A DNA stretch of 64,000 nt from Rhodobacter sp. (GCA_020637555.1 JACKKF010000013.1:248001-312000), one strand, 5' to 3'. Positions 43,337-51,886 are shown, numbered from the stretch's first letter. Numbers and translations are program-made. The notes: generated by a model not told the origin, from the letters alone.

Positions 43337-44290
43337 ATGTATATCCCCACCTATGATGACATGCTGGCCGCGCACGACCGGATCGCGCCCCATATCCGGC
43401 GCACGCCGGTGCGGACCTCGGATTACCTGAACGAGTTGACCGGCGCCGAGCTGTTCTTCAAGTGCGAGAACTTCCAGGAGCCGGGCGCGTTCAAGGTGCG
43501 CGGCGCGACCAACGCCGTGTTCGGGCTGGATGCGGATCAGGCGGCCAGGGGCGTCGCCACCCATTCGTCGGGCAACCACGCCTCGTGCCTGAGCTATGCC
43601 GCCAGGCTGCGCGGAATTCCCTGCAACGTGGTGATGCCGCGCACCGCCCCGCAGGCCAAGAAGGACACCGTGCGGCGCTATGGCGGGGTGATCACCGAAT
43701 GCGAACCGTCGACCAGTTCGCGCGAAGAGACCTTTGCCCGCGTCCAGGCCGAAACCGGCGGCGATTTCGTGCATCCCTACAACGACCCGCGCGTCATTGC
43801 GGGGCAGGGCACCTGCGCGCGCGAGCTGTGGGAACAGACTGGCGGGATGGATGCGGTGGTGGCGCCGATCGGTGGCGGCGGGATGATCTCGGGCACCTGC
43901 CTGACGCTGTCCACGCTGGCGCCGGACTGCCAGGTGATCGCCGCCGAACCCGAACAGGCGGACGATGCCTACCGCAGCTTCAAGGCCGGTCACATCATCG
44001 CCGATGACGCGCCAAAGACCATTGCCGACGGGCTGCTGGTCCCGCTGAAGGATCTGACCTGGCATTTCGTGTCGAACCACGTCACCGAGATCTACACAGC
44101 CAGCGATGCCGAAATCATCGAGGCGATGAAACTGACGTGGAAGCATCTGCGCGTGGTCATGGAACCCAGCAGCGCCGTGCCTCTGGCCGTCATTCTGAAA
44201 AACAGGGCGGCCTTTGCCGGCAAGCGCGTGGGCGTCATCATCACCGGCGGCAACGTCGATCTGGACCGGCTGCCGTGGATGCCGGCCTGA
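43337..44290 (+). CDS. bhcB: erythro-beta-hydroxyaspartate dehydratase BhcB
   Basis: Third step of the cycle: dehydrates (2R,3S)-beta-hydroxyaspartate to iminosuccinate. A 317-aa fold-type II PLP enzyme like serine racemase and threonine dehydratase. PLP lysine K53 lies in GAFKVRGA, the asparagine loop in HSSGNHASC, and the glycine-rich phosphate clamp in PIGGGGMISG (about residues 175-184). A C-terminal VIITGGNVDL carries the residue that contacts the PLP nitrogen. The ATG at 43337 lies ten bases after the bhcA stop. Frames starting upstream in the same phase are overlaps with bhcA. Confidence 0.92.
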   Translation: MYIPTYDDMLAAHDRIAPHIRRTPVRTSDYLNELTGAELFFKCENFQEPGAFKVRGATNAVFGLDADQAARGVATHSSGNHASCLSYAARLRGIPCNVVMPRTAPQAKKDTVRRYGGVITECEPSTSSREETFARVQAETGGDFVHPYNDPRVIAGQGTCARELWEQTGGMDAVVAPIGGGGMISGTCLTLSTLAPDCQVIAAEPEQADDAYRSFKAGHIIADDAPKTIADGLLVPLKDLTWHFVSNHVTEIYTASDAEIIEAMKLTWKHLRVVMEPSSAVPLAVILKNRAAFAGKRVGVIITGGNVDLDRLPWMPA

Positions 44291-44337
44291 GGCCCGCCTG
44301 ACAGCCGCACACACAATCGGATTGGGAGAATACGAGC

Positions 44338-45501
44338 ATGAACGCACGCACGAGTTTCGAGGGGCTGGAAGTCGGGTATGACATTCCTGCCCTTCCAGGC
44401 ATGGCCGAGGCCGAGATCCAGACGCCGTGCCTGGTGCTGGACCTGGACGCCCTGGAACGCAACATCCGCAAGATGGGCGACTATGCCAGGGCGCACGGGA
44501 TGCGCCACCGGGTGCATGGCAAGATGCACAAATCGGTCGACGTCTACCGACTGCAAGAGGACCTGGGAGGCGCCTGCGGTGTCTGCTGCCAGAAGGTCAG
44601 CGAGGCCGAGGTCTTTGCCCGCGCGGGCGTCAAGGACGTGCTGGTGTCGAACCAGGTGCGGGGCGCGGCGCGCATCGACCGTCTGGCGCGCCTGCCCAAA
44701 CTGGGCGCGCGGACCATCTGCTGCGTCGACGACATCGCCAATGTGGCCGAACTGTCGGCCGCGGCCGAGACGCATGGCACCCAGATCGAATGCCTGGTCG
44801 AGATCGACTGCGGCGCCGGTCGCTGCGGCGTGACCACCACGCCCGAGGTCGTGGCCCTGGCCAAGGCGATCGACGCCGCACCCGGGCTGAAATTCGCAGG
44901 CATCCAGGCCTATCAGGGCGCGATGCAGCACCTCGACCGCTACGAGGATCGCAAGGCCAAGCTGGATGTCGCGGTGGCGATGGTGGCGGACGCCGTCGCG
45001 GGCCTGAAGGCCGAGGGACTGGCCTGCGACATCGTCGGCGGCGGCGGCACCGGCAGCTACTATTTCGAAAGCGCCTCGGGCGTCTATAACGAGCTGCAGT
45101 GCGGCAGCTATGCCTTCATGGATGCGGACTATGGCCGCATTCTGGATGCGGACGGCCAGCGCATCGACCGGGGCGAGTGGGAGAACGCGCTGTTCATCCT
45201 GACCTCGGTCATGAGCCACGCCAAGGCCGACAAGGCGATCGTGGATGCCGGGCTGAAGGCGCAGTCGGTCGATTCCGGCCTGCCGGTCGTCCATGGCCGT
45301 GATGATGTGACCTACATCAAGTGTTCGGACGAACATGGCGTGGTCGAGGACAAGCAGGGCGTGCTGGCGGTGGGCGACATGTTGCGTCTGGTGCCGGGCC
45401 ATTGCGACCCGACCTGCAACGTGCACGACTGGTATGTCGGGGTTCGCGGGGGCGTGGTGGAAAGCGTCTGGCCGGTTTCGGCCCGCGGCAAGGCCTATTG
45501 A
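44338..45501 (+). CDS. bhcC: beta-hydroxyaspartate aldolase BhcC
   Basis: Second step: condenses glycine and glyoxylate into (2R,3S)-beta-hydroxyaspartate. A 387-aa fold-type III PLP enzyme of the D-threonine aldolase/DSD1 group. The N-terminal TIM barrel begins IQTPCLVLDLDALERNIRKM. The PLP lysine is K62 or K65 in RVHGKMHKSVD. Later LVEIDCGAGRCGV and DIVGGGGTGSYYFE bind phosphate. The C-terminal beta domain has KCSDEHGVV and PGHCDPTCNVHDWYVG, with metal ligands H and C as in DSD1 enzymes. GGGAG lies upstream of the ATG. Confidence 0.93.
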   Translation: MNARTSFEGLEVGYDIPALPGMAEAEIQTPCLVLDLDALERNIRKMGDYARAHGMRHRVHGKMHKSVDVYRLQEDLGGACGVCCQKVSEAEVFARAGVKDVLVSNQVRGAARIDRLARLPKLGARTICCVDDIANVAELSAAAETHGTQIECLVEIDCGAGRCGVTTTPEVVALAKAIDAAPGLKFAGIQAYQGAMQHLDRYEDRKAKLDVAVAMVADAVAGLKAEGLACDIVGGGGTGSYYFESASGVYNELQCGSYAFMDADYGRILDADGQRIDRGEWENALFILTSVMSHAKADKAIVDAGLKAQSVDSGLPVVHGRDDVTYIKCSDEHGVVEDKQGVLAVGDMLRLVPGHCDPTCNVHDWYVGVRGGVVESVWPVSARGKAY

Positions 45502-45506
45502 CAGCG

Positions 45507-45569
45507 CCGGGGGGGTTTGCACCCCCCGGACCCCCCGCAGCGTATTTCTGACAAGATGAAAGGGGCGCC
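45507..45569 (+). repeat. Intergenic repeat, copy C (between bhcC and bhcD)
   Basis: A perfect hairpin CCGGGGGG-N7-CCCCCCGG (45507-45514 with 45522-45529), then a tail at 45530-45569 containing CCCCCCGCAGCGTATTTC and ACAAGATG. The tail aligns with the reverse complement of repeat copies A (51809-51886) and B (63608-63685). The tail ends in AAAGGGGCG, which supplies the Shine-Dalgarno of bhcD. The hairpin could attenuate or stabilise the bhc transcript. Confidence 0.75.
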
Positions 45570-45570
45570 G

Positions 45571-46524
45571 ATGTTCGTGGTTCCCGAGAGGATGATCGCC
45601 GACCTGATGACACCCGACGAGGCCTTTGGCGCGGTCGAGGCGGTGTTCGCCAGCATGGCGGACGGGACGGCGCGGAACTTTCCCGTGGTGCGCGAGGCCC
45701 TGGGCGGCGGGCGGCAATACGGGTTCAAATCGGGGATCGACGCCGCTGCCCTGGGCGTGAAGGCAGGGGGCTATTTCCCGGGGAACGCCGACCGCGGGCT
45801 GATCAACCATCAGTCCACCGTGTTCCTGTTCGACCCTGACACCGGCGTTCTGCAGGCTGCGGTCGGCGGGAACCTGTTGACCGCGTTGCGGACCGCCGCC
45901 GCCAGCGCGATTTCCATAGACCGGCTGGCGCGGGCGGATGCGCGGGTGCTGGGCATGGTGGGTGCCGGGCATCAGGCGGCGTTCCAGCTGCGCGCGGCGG
46001 CACGGGTGCGTGATTTCGACCGGGTCATCGCCTGGAACCTTCATCCCGACATGCTGCCCCGACTGGCGGCGGTGGCCGAGGAGCTGGGCCTGCCGTTCGA
46101 GGCGGTGCCGCTGGAGCGGATGGTCGAGGCCGACGTGATCGTCACCATCACCTCGGCGCCTGCGTTTTCGCTGGCGTCCGCCCATGTCAGCCCCGGCACG
46201 CATCTGGCCTGCATGGGCACCGACACCGTGGGCAAGCAGGAGGTCGAGCCCGCCCTGCTGGCCCGGGCGCGCGTGTTCACGGACGAGGTGGCGCAATCGG
46301 TTCTGCTGGGCGAGGCGCAGCACGCGGTCGCGCAGGGTCTGGTGCGGGCCGAGGACATCACGCCCATCGGCGCGGTGATCACCGGCGCGGCCCGCGGTCG
46401 CGTCGCCGACGACGAGATCACCCTGTTCGACGGCACCGGTGTCGGGCTTCAGGACATTGCGGTCGCGGCGCGGGTGGTGCACCTGGCCCGGGCACGGGAC
46501 ATGGCCACCGAGGTTGAGCTTTGA
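45571..46524 (+). CDS. bhcD: Iminosuccinate reductase BhcD
   Basis: Last enzyme of the cycle: reduces iminosuccinate to L-aspartate with NADH, regenerating the amino donor. A 317-aa member of the ornithine cyclodeaminase/mu-crystallin family. Seen: MFVVPERMIADLMTPDEAFGAVEAVFASM, KSGIDAAALGVKAGGYFPGN, the Rossmann motif GMVGAGHQAAFQL (about residues 130-142), ITSAPAFSLA, GTDTVGKQEVEPALLARARVFTDE, and the C-terminal LFDGTGVGLQDIAVA. ATG at 45571 is chosen because GGGG lies five bases upstream; an in-frame ATG at 45556 would add five residues from the repeat. Confidence 0.92.
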   Translation: MFVVPERMIADLMTPDEAFGAVEAVFASMADGTARNFPVVREALGGGRQYGFKSGIDAAALGVKAGGYFPGNADRGLINHQSTVFLFDPDTGVLQAAVGGNLLTALRTAAASAISIDRLARADARVLGMVGAGHQAAFQLRAAARVRDFDRVIAWNLHPDMLPRLAAVAEELGLPFEAVPLERMVEADVIVTITSAPAFSLASAHVSPGTHLACMGTDTVGKQEVEPALLARARVFTDEVAQSVLLGEAQHAVAQGLVRAEDITPIGAVITGAARGRVADDEITLFDGTGVGLQDIAVAARVVHLARARDMATEVEL

Positions 46525-46569
46525 TCCACCGAGGCGTAGCTCTGTCCGCGTAACGGCTGGAGGCGCGCC

Positions 46570-47547
46570 ATGCGGGTTGTCATCAACGGGTTCGGGCGGA
46601 TCGGGCGCACGGTGTTGCGCGCCTGGCTCAAGGGCGGCTGGCCGGGGATCGAGATCGTCGCGATCAATGACATCGCCCCGGCCGAGACCTGCGCCTATCT
46701 GCTGGAGTTCGACAGCGTGTTCGGCCCGCTGGAGGGGGTCTCGCTGGACGGGGACACAATGGTGGTGCAGGGCCGTCGCCTGCCCTTGACCCGGTCGGCG
46801 GATCTGTCGACGCTGGACCTGCGCGGCATCGATCTGGTGCTTGAATGCACCGGCAAGGCGGAAAGCCGCGCGGTTGCGGAACGGGGTCTGGTGGCCGGGG
46901 CGCGGCGGGTGCTGATCTCGGGTCCATCCGATGCGGCGGATGCGACCCTGGTCCTGGGCGCCAACGAGCGCGCGCTGGACCCGGCGATGCGGGTCGTTTC
47001 GAACGCCTCGTGCACGACGAATGCGCTGGCACCGCTGGTCAGGAGCCTGGACACCGCCTTTGGCATCACGGCGGGATGGATGACGACGATCCATTGCTAC
47101 ACCGGCAGCCAACCGACCGTGGATGCGCCGCGCAGTTCCGACCCGGCCCGCAACCGGGCCGCCGCGCTGTCGATGGTTCCGACGACAACCTCGGCCGGGC
47201 GGCTTCTGGACCGGGTGCTGCCGGCCCTTGCCGGGCGCATCGAATGCGCGGCCGTGCGTGTGCCGACCGCCAGTGTTTCAGCGGTGGATCTGTGCGTCGT
47301 GCCCGCGCGCGCCGTGGATCGGGACGCGGTGAATGCGATACTGAAGGGCGAGGGCGGGGTGATCGGCTGGACGGAGAAACCGCTGGTCTCGTCCGACTTG
47401 CGTGCCCGGCCGGAAAGCATCGTCATGGCGCTGCCGGAAACGCGGGTGACGGGCGGCGGGCTGATCCGGGTGTTCGGCTGGTATGACAACGAATGGGGCT
47501 TTTCGTGCCGGATGCTCGACATGGCGGCACGGCTGGGGTCCGTATGA
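46570..47547 (+). CDS. Glyceraldehyde-3-phosphate dehydrogenase-like protein (divergent)
   Basis: A 325-aa type I GAPDH-fold dehydrogenase: VVINGFGRIGRTVLR, NAD-type NDIAPAET after beta2, catalytic cysteine in NASCTTNALAP, histidine in TTIHCYTGSQ, then AAALSMVPTTTSAG, AAVRVPTASVSAVDL and GWYDNEWGFSCRM. It differs from housekeeping GAPDH in the substrate loops: YTGSQ replaces YTNDQ, PARNRAA replaces LRRARAA, and VSAVDL resembles erythrose-4-phosphate dehydrogenases. It lies 45 bases after bhcD on the same strand with GGAGG before the ATG. It could serve gluconeogenesis from glyoxylate-derived oxaloacetate, or act on another phospho-aldehyde. Fold certain, substrate open. Confidence 0.83.
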   Translation: MRVVINGFGRIGRTVLRAWLKGGWPGIEIVAINDIAPAETCAYLLEFDSVFGPLEGVSLDGDTMVVQGRRLPLTRSADLSTLDLRGIDLVLECTGKAESRAVAERGLVAGARRVLISGPSDAADATLVLGANERALDPAMRVVSNASCTTNALAPLVRSLDTAFGITAGWMTTIHCYTGSQPTVDAPRSSDPARNRAAALSMVPTTTSAGRLLDRVLPALAGRIECAAVRVPTASVSAVDLCVVPARAVDRDAVNAILKGEGGVIGWTEKPLVSSDLRARPESIVMALPETRVTGGGLIRVFGWYDNEWGFSCRMLDMAARLGSV

Positions 47548-47560
47548 CTGGGAGCAAGAC

Positions 47561-48325
47561 ATGATCACGCTGGCCGACACGATTCAGCACGCCTTTGACA
47601 CGCGGGTGCCGATGGCGCCGGTGACGGAATCCGACCCTGATTTCGGGCTGGAGGCCGGTTATCGGGCGCAGGCGGCGCTGACCGCCCTGCGCGAACGCCG
47701 CGGCGCACGGGTCGTCGGCGTCAAGGCGGGGTTCACCAACACGACGATCTGGGAGGAATACAACGTCCACGCCCCGATCCACGGCCCGGTCTTTGACACC
47801 ACCTGGATCGAGGGGCCGATCGCGGCGGATCTCTACATGGAACCGCGCATCGAACCCGAGGTGGTGCTTGAACTGGGCGCTTCGCCGGCACCCGACATGA
47901 ACGACGCGGCGCTGGCGGCCTGCGTGTCACGGGTCGCGCGCGGGTTCGAGATCGTGCAATCGCCCTTTCGCGGATGGACCTTTCGCGCGGCCGACACCGT
48001 GGCTGCGGGGGCCTTGCACGGGGCGTTGGTGACAGGGCGGTTCGTCACGGCGACTCCCGGCATTCTGGCCTCGCTGGCGGATTTCGAGATCGCGCTTCTG
48101 TGCGATGGGGCGGTGGCGGATACCGGCCACGCGCGCAACGTCATGGGCGGCGGGCCGATGGCGGCGTTGAAGGACCTGGTGCGCCAGCGCGGCCCGGATC
48201 GGCTGCCCGCGGGCTGGGTGGTCAGCACCGGCACCCTGACCCGGGCCCTGCCCATCGCGCCGGGTCAGGTCTGGAGCACGCGCTGCCCCCTGGACCTGCC
48301 CGCCCTGACGGTCGAGGTGGTCTAG
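47561..48325 (+). CDS. FAH/MhpD-superfamily protein, 2-keto-4-pentenoate hydratase-like
   Basis: A 254-aa protein resembling 2-oxopent-4-enoate hydratase and 4-oxalocrotonate decarboxylase. Features: TESDPDFGLEAGYRAQAAL, VVGVKAGFTN, the metal-binding stretch YMEPRIEPEVVLEL (E-x-E ligands, residues about 92-105), EIVQSPFRGWTF, and the C-terminal GQVWSTRCPLD. ATG at 47561 is 13 bases after the GAPDH-like stop and has GGGAG upstream. Continuous direction and tight spacing from bhcA suggest one transcript. Aromatic meta-cleavage genes are absent, so a hydratase, tautomerase or decarboxylase of a C4 2-oxoacid such as oxaloacetate is conceivable. The 3' end overlaps selO (other strand) by four bases. 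Confidence 0.78.
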   Translation: MITLADTIQHAFDTRVPMAPVTESDPDFGLEAGYRAQAALTALRERRGARVVGVKAGFTNTTIWEEYNVHAPIHGPVFDTTWIEGPIAADLYMEPRIEPEVVLELGASPAPDMNDAALAACVSRVARGFEIVQSPFRGWTFRAADTVAAGALHGALVTGRFVTATPGILASLADFEIALLCDGAVADTGHARNVMGGGPMAALKDLVRQRGPDRLPAGWVVSTGTLTRALPIAPGQVWSTRCPLDLPALTVEVV

Positions 48326-49731
48326 GTCCCGCAATAGGTGACGATATGCGTCGTTCCGGGGGTTTCCAGATCGTCGAACCCCGGACGGCGCGAGAACGGG
48401 TCACGCAGCGCGGCCAGAAGCCGATGGAACGGGGCCAGATCACCATCCGCGGCAGCCGTCAGGGCTGCGTCCACCTGATGATTGCGCGGGATATAGACCG
48501 GGTTCGCGGCCTGCCCATCCCCGGGGTTCATGCCGCGCCACCGGGCCAGCCAGCCGTCAAGCCGGGGATCGGTGCCGATCAGGGCCCGCAGCGGCGCGTC
48601 ATCGCCGGGTGACAGAGCGCGGAAACTGTTGGTGAAATCGGCCCCCTGGGCGGTCAGCATATCGAGAAACCCGTCGATCAGCGCATCCGGCGCATCGGCC
48701 AACCCCAGCTTGGCCGAAAAGCGGGCGCGGCGTTCGCGCAAATACAGCGTTTCCGCCCCTTCGATGAGTCTCTGCACCTCGGGCAGGGCATCCTGGGGGG
48801 TCTCGGCGATCAGGGGCAGCAGCGTTTCCGCCAGCCGCGCCAGGTTCCAGCGCGCCAGCAGCGGCTGGTTGCCATAGGCATAGCGCCCCTGCTGGTCGAT
48901 GGACGAATAGACCGCCGCCGGATCATGCGCGTCGATAAACGCGCAGGGGCCATAATCGATCGTCTCGCCCGAGATCGTCATGTTGTCGGTGTTCATCACC
49001 CCATGCACGAATCCCACCGCCATCCACTGCGCGACCAGGGCCATCTGCCGCGCGATGACCCGGTGCAGAAACTGCAGGTAACGGTCCGGCGCGCCGCTCA
49101 GATCGGGATCGTGGCGGGCGATGGCATAGTCGGCCAGGCGCCGCAGACGGGCGGTTTCCTGCCGGGCATAAAAGAACTGAAAAGTGCCGACACGCAGGTG
49201 GCTGGCGGCAACCCGCGTCAGCACCGCACCTTGCTGCGGGGTTTCGCGCCAGACGGTTTCGCCCGTCGTGGCGGCCGCCAGCGCCCGGGTGGTCGGAATG
49301 CCCAGCGCGTGCATCGCCTCGCCGATCAGCACCTCGCGCAGGACGGGGCCCAGCACGGCCTTGCCGTCCCCCCCGCGCGAGAACGGCGTCCGCCCCGAGC
49401 CTTTGAGATGGATGTCGCGGCGCTGGCCGGTGCGGTCTATCACCTCGCCCACCAGCATCGCGCGCCCGTCGCCCAGTTGCGGCGAGAACCCCCCGAACTG
49501 GTGCCCCGCATAGGCCATCGCCAGCGGAGAGGCCCCCTGCGGCATGGCGCCGCCGGTCAGCATCGCCAGTCCCGCGCGCGACCGCAACATGTCGGGATCG
49601 AGCCCCAGGTCACCGGCCAGCGCGTCGTTCAGCCAGACCAGCGCGGGATCGGGGGCGACCGCCCCCTGAAAGGGCAGATACATCCCCTCGAGGTCGCGGG
49701 CATAGGTATTGTCGAAAGGGATCGTCTGCAT
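48322..49731 (-). CDS. selO: Protein adenylyltransferase SelO (YdiU)
   Basis: A 469-aa pseudokinase-fold enzyme that transfers AMP to Ser, Thr or Tyr of proteins. Seen: YAGHQFGGFSPQLGDGRAMLVGEV (the SelO glycine-rich region, about 83-106), LKGSGRTPFSRGGDGKAVL, LREVLIGEAMHALGIPTTRAL, VGFVHGVMNTDNMTISGETIDYGPCAFID with the metal-binding N and D, and YIPRNHQVDAAL. It ends in TYCGT: the cysteine that replaces selenocysteine in eukaryotic homologues is kept and can form a regulatory disulfide. Likely involved in redox stress. Independent of the bhc run. Confidence 0.92.
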   Translation of the reverse strand: MQTIPFDNTYARDLEGMYLPFQGAVAPDPALVWLNDALAGDLGLDPDMLRSRAGLAMLTGGAMPQGASPLAMAYAGHQFGGFSPQLGDGRAMLVGEVIDRTGQRRDIHLKGSGRTPFSRGGDGKAVLGPVLREVLIGEAMHALGIPTTRALAAATTGETVWRETPQQGAVLTRVAASHLRVGTFQFFYARQETARLRRLADYAIARHDPDLSGAPDRYLQFLHRVIARQMALVAQWMAVGFVHGVMNTDNMTISGETIDYGPCAFIDAHDPAAVYSSIDQQGRYAYGNQPLLARWNLARLAETLLPLIAETPQDALPEVQRLIEGAETLYLRERRARFSAKLGLADAPDALIDGFLDMLTAQGADFTNSFRALSPGDDAPLRALIGTDPRLDGWLARWRGMNPGDGQAANPVYIPRNHQVDAALTAAADGDLAPFHRLLAALRDPFSRRPGFDDLETPGTTHIVTYCGT

Positions 49732-49758
49732 GGGGCACCTCTGCCCCCTCAGATAGGG

Positions 49759-50496
49759 TCACTCGCGCGGTGCGACCAGCCCCACCACCGGACCCATCGG
49801 CACGCCCCAGTCGGCGCGCTCCAGTTCGGGCGCATACAGGCGCGACACGCTGCCATCCAGATAGAGCGCCTGGTTCATGCCCAGCCCGTCGCGGAAAAAG
49901 CGCGCAAACCGGTGAAAGGTGACAGGATCGTCGGAAATGACGAAGACCGCGCGTTGCCCGTCATCCGAAACCCCGACGCCGTTTCGCAGATGCGCCGAGG
50001 TCGACTCAGGCAGAAACCTGGGGTGCAGGGCGCCCGCGATCACCAGCATCGGTCCCGATTGGGTGGCATAGCGGCACTCGGGCGGCGCAGCGTCATACTG
50101 GCGGCTTTCGACGATGGCGAAATCGCCGTCCGGGTGGATGCAGAACACCCCGTTCGGCAGCATCCCGAAATTGCCGGGCCCCGCGCGGGTGACCAGCCGC
50201 CCTTCGGTCGCGCCGTCTTCCCGATACAGGCCCACGGGCGCGCGATCCAGGTGGAACATCCCGGCGTTCATGGCAAAGACCAGACGCTCGCCACGGGGTT
50301 CCAGCGCCGATTCAATCCGCGTGAACGAGCCATAGACCTGCCCGTCCGCACCGCGCAGGAACAGTCTCAGATCCTGGCCGGCCTCGGCCTCGCAGACCGT
50401 GAAGCGGGTGTCCTCGAAGATCTGGTCCCGGCAGCTCGCCCCGGCTGCGGGGGTCGCCGTCACGGCGATCAGCAGGGCCCACAGGCTACGCCTCAT
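49759..50496 (-). CDS. Secreted phosphodiester glycosidase-like protein (NAGPA/DUF2233 type)
   Basis: A 245-aa exported protein. Signal peptide 1-21 (LLIAVTATPAAGA). The NAGPA-like domain contains ERLVFAMNAGMFHLDRAPVGLYREDG, NFGMLPNGVFCIH, YATQSGPMLVIAG, RNGVGVSDDGQRAVFVIS and ALYLDGSVSRLY, characteristic of DUF2233/phosphodiester glycosidases, with conserved N, G and D residues. The ATG at 50496 lies inside the 3' end of rbfA (11-base overlap), so it is co-expressed with rbfA although functions look unrelated. Probable role in cell-envelope sugar phosphodiesters; substrate not known. Confidence 0.8.
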   Translation of the reverse strand: MRRSLWALLIAVTATPAAGASCRDQIFEDTRFTVCEAEAGQDLRLFLRGADGQVYGSFTRIESALEPRGERLVFAMNAGMFHLDRAPVGLYREDGATEGRLVTRAGPGNFGMLPNGVFCIHPDGDFAIVESRQYDAAPPECRYATQSGPMLVIAGALHPRFLPESTSAHLRNGVGVSDDGQRAVFVISDDPVTFHRFARFFRDGLGMNQALYLDGSVSRLYAPELERADWGVPMGPVVGLVAPRE

Positions 50497-50905
50497 CGTC
50501 CTCGTCCGGGGGGGTGGCGACATCGGCCTGGACGCGCGGGTCCGCGAACAGGCGGCGCGCGTCGTCCATCCGGTCAAACGTGCCGTCCAGTTCGAATTTC
50601 AGATCGGGCGCGAACTTCAGTCCCAGATCGCGCGCCACCATATGCCGCAGCTCGGCCTTGTTGCGCCGCAGCGCCTTCAGCGCCTCCTCGGCGCCGATAC
50701 CGCCCAGCGGCATGACATAGGCCGTCGCATGTTTCAGATCGGGCGAGGTCGTGACCTCGGCCACCGTGATCGACAGGCGGGACAGGTCGGGATCATGGAC
50801 ATCGCCCCGCGCCAGCACATCGGCCAGGCGGTGACGGATGACTTCGGCCACGCGCAACTGCCGCTGCGAGGGGCCGTGACCGGAAGTGAAGCGTTTTGCG
50901 CACAT
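50486..50905 (-). CDS. rbfA: Ribosome-binding factor A
   Basis: A 139-aa RbfA, which binds the 30S subunit during late 16S rRNA maturation and cold adaptation. Single KH-like domain: [34 protein letters not shown]-type strand [22 protein letters not shown], the interrupted KH motif around [33 protein letters not shown], and an acidic tail PPDEDDEA. Divergent from dapB with 92 bases between starts. Length is typical of alphaproteobacterial RbfA. Confidence 0.92.
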   Translation of the reverse strand: MCAKRFTSGHGPSQRQLRVAEVIRHRLADVLARGDVHDPDLSRLSITVAEVTTSPDLKHATAYVMPLGGIGAEEALKALRRNKAELRHMVARDLGLKFAPDLKFELDGTFDRMDDARRLFADPRVQADVATPPDEDDEA

Positions 50906-50997
50906 ATCCTTCCTCTAGGCCATTCGCCGCGCCGCGAAAAGCGGTTTTCCTGTGCCGGGCCCCACGTTACAGAGAGCAGACCGGACAGGAGGGCGTG

Positions 50998-51807
50998 ATG
51001 ACAGAACAAACGGCAATCGTGGTGAATGGCGTTTCGGGCCGCATGGGCCGCATGCTGGTGCAGGTCATCACGGCCAGCGACAAGGCCCGGCTGTCCGCCG
51101 TTCTCGAGCGCCCGGGCCACCCCTGGATCGGCCGCGACCTGGGCGAGATGCTGGGTGGCGCGGCGTCGGGTGTGATCGTGCAGGATGACGCCCGCCAGGC
51201 GCTGGCCGGGGCGAATGCGGTGATCGACTTTACCGCGCCGGCGGCGACCGTCGCGCTGGCGCCCGTGGCCGCCGACCTGGGCGTTGCCCATGTGATCGGC
51301 ACCACGGGGTTCAGCGACACCGATCTGGCCGCGATTGCACAGGTGGCGAAACGCGGTGTCATCGTGCGGGCCGGCAACATGAGCCTGGGCGTCAACCTGC
51401 TGGTGGCGCTGACCCGCAAGGTCGCGCAGGCGTTGGACGCCGACTATGACATCGAGGTGATCGAAGCCCACCACCGGCACAAGGTCGACGCCCCCTCGGG
51501 CACGGCCCTGATGCTGGGCGAGGCCGCCGCCCAGGGCCGCGGCACCTCGCTGGCGGACGCGGCGGTGCGCGGGCGGGACGGCATCACCGGGCCGCGCGAA
51601 CGCGGCAGCATCGGCTTCAGCGCCATCCGCGGCGGCGACATCATCGGCGAACATGACGTGCTCTTCGCCGCCGATGGCGAACGCATCGTCCTGCGCCACG
51701 TCGCCTCGGATCGCGGGGTCTTCGCGCGCGGCGCTCTCCGGGCCGCGCTCTGGGCTCAGGGCAAGGCCGCCGGCGAATACGACATGGCGGCCGTCCTGGG
51801 CCTCTGA
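50998..51807 (+). CDS. dapB: 4-hydroxy-tetrahydrodipicolinate reductase
   Basis: A 269-aa reductase of lysine and diaminopimelate synthesis. NAD(P)-binding [15 protein letters not shown] at residues 8-22, VIDFTAP, GTTGFS, SPNMS-equivalent [12 protein letters not shown], and the substrate/catalytic signature [16 protein letters not shown] with the catalytic HH pair and lysine. Ends VLGL. CAGGAGGG precedes the ATG at 50998. Repeat copy A begins two bases after the stop and may act as its transcript end. Confidence 0.94.
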   Translation: MTEQTAIVVNGVSGRMGRMLVQVITASDKARLSAVLERPGHPWIGRDLGEMLGGAASGVIVQDDARQALAGANAVIDFTAPAATVALAPVAADLGVAHVIGTTGFSDTDLAAIAQVAKRGVIVRAGNMSLGVNLLVALTRKVAQALDADYDIEVIEAHHRHKVDAPSGTALMLGEAAAQGRGTSLADAAVRGRDGITGPRERGSIGFSAIRGGDIIGEHDVLFAADGERIVLRHVASDRGVFARGALRAALWAQGKAAGEYDMAAVLGL

Positions 51808-51808
51808 C

Positions 51809-51886
51809 CGCCCCATCTTTGTGCCGGAAATATCCTCGGGGGGTGAATTGGCGCAGCCAAGAGGGGGGCAGACAGCCTCCCTGCCG
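51809..51886 (+). repeat. Intergenic repeat, copy A
   Basis: About 78 bases nearly identical to copy B at 63608-63685. Order: CGCCCCATCTTTGTGCC, GAAATATCCT, G-run, TGAA, hairpin 1 TTGGC-GCA-GCCAA (51848-51860), hairpin 2 AGGGGGGC-N5-GCCTCCCT (51862-51882), CTGCCGCG. Hairpin 1 differs from copy B by one compensated base pair. It lies between dapB and the 3' end of the SDR gene on the other strand. Confidence 0.85.

Noticed and set aside
44092..47112. A 1006-codon open frame on the minus strand across bhcB to the GAPDH-like gene
   Set aside because: It lies antisense to four well-recognised genes, has no recognisable domain, and its Arg/His/Gln-rich composition is that of a GC-rich shadow frame.
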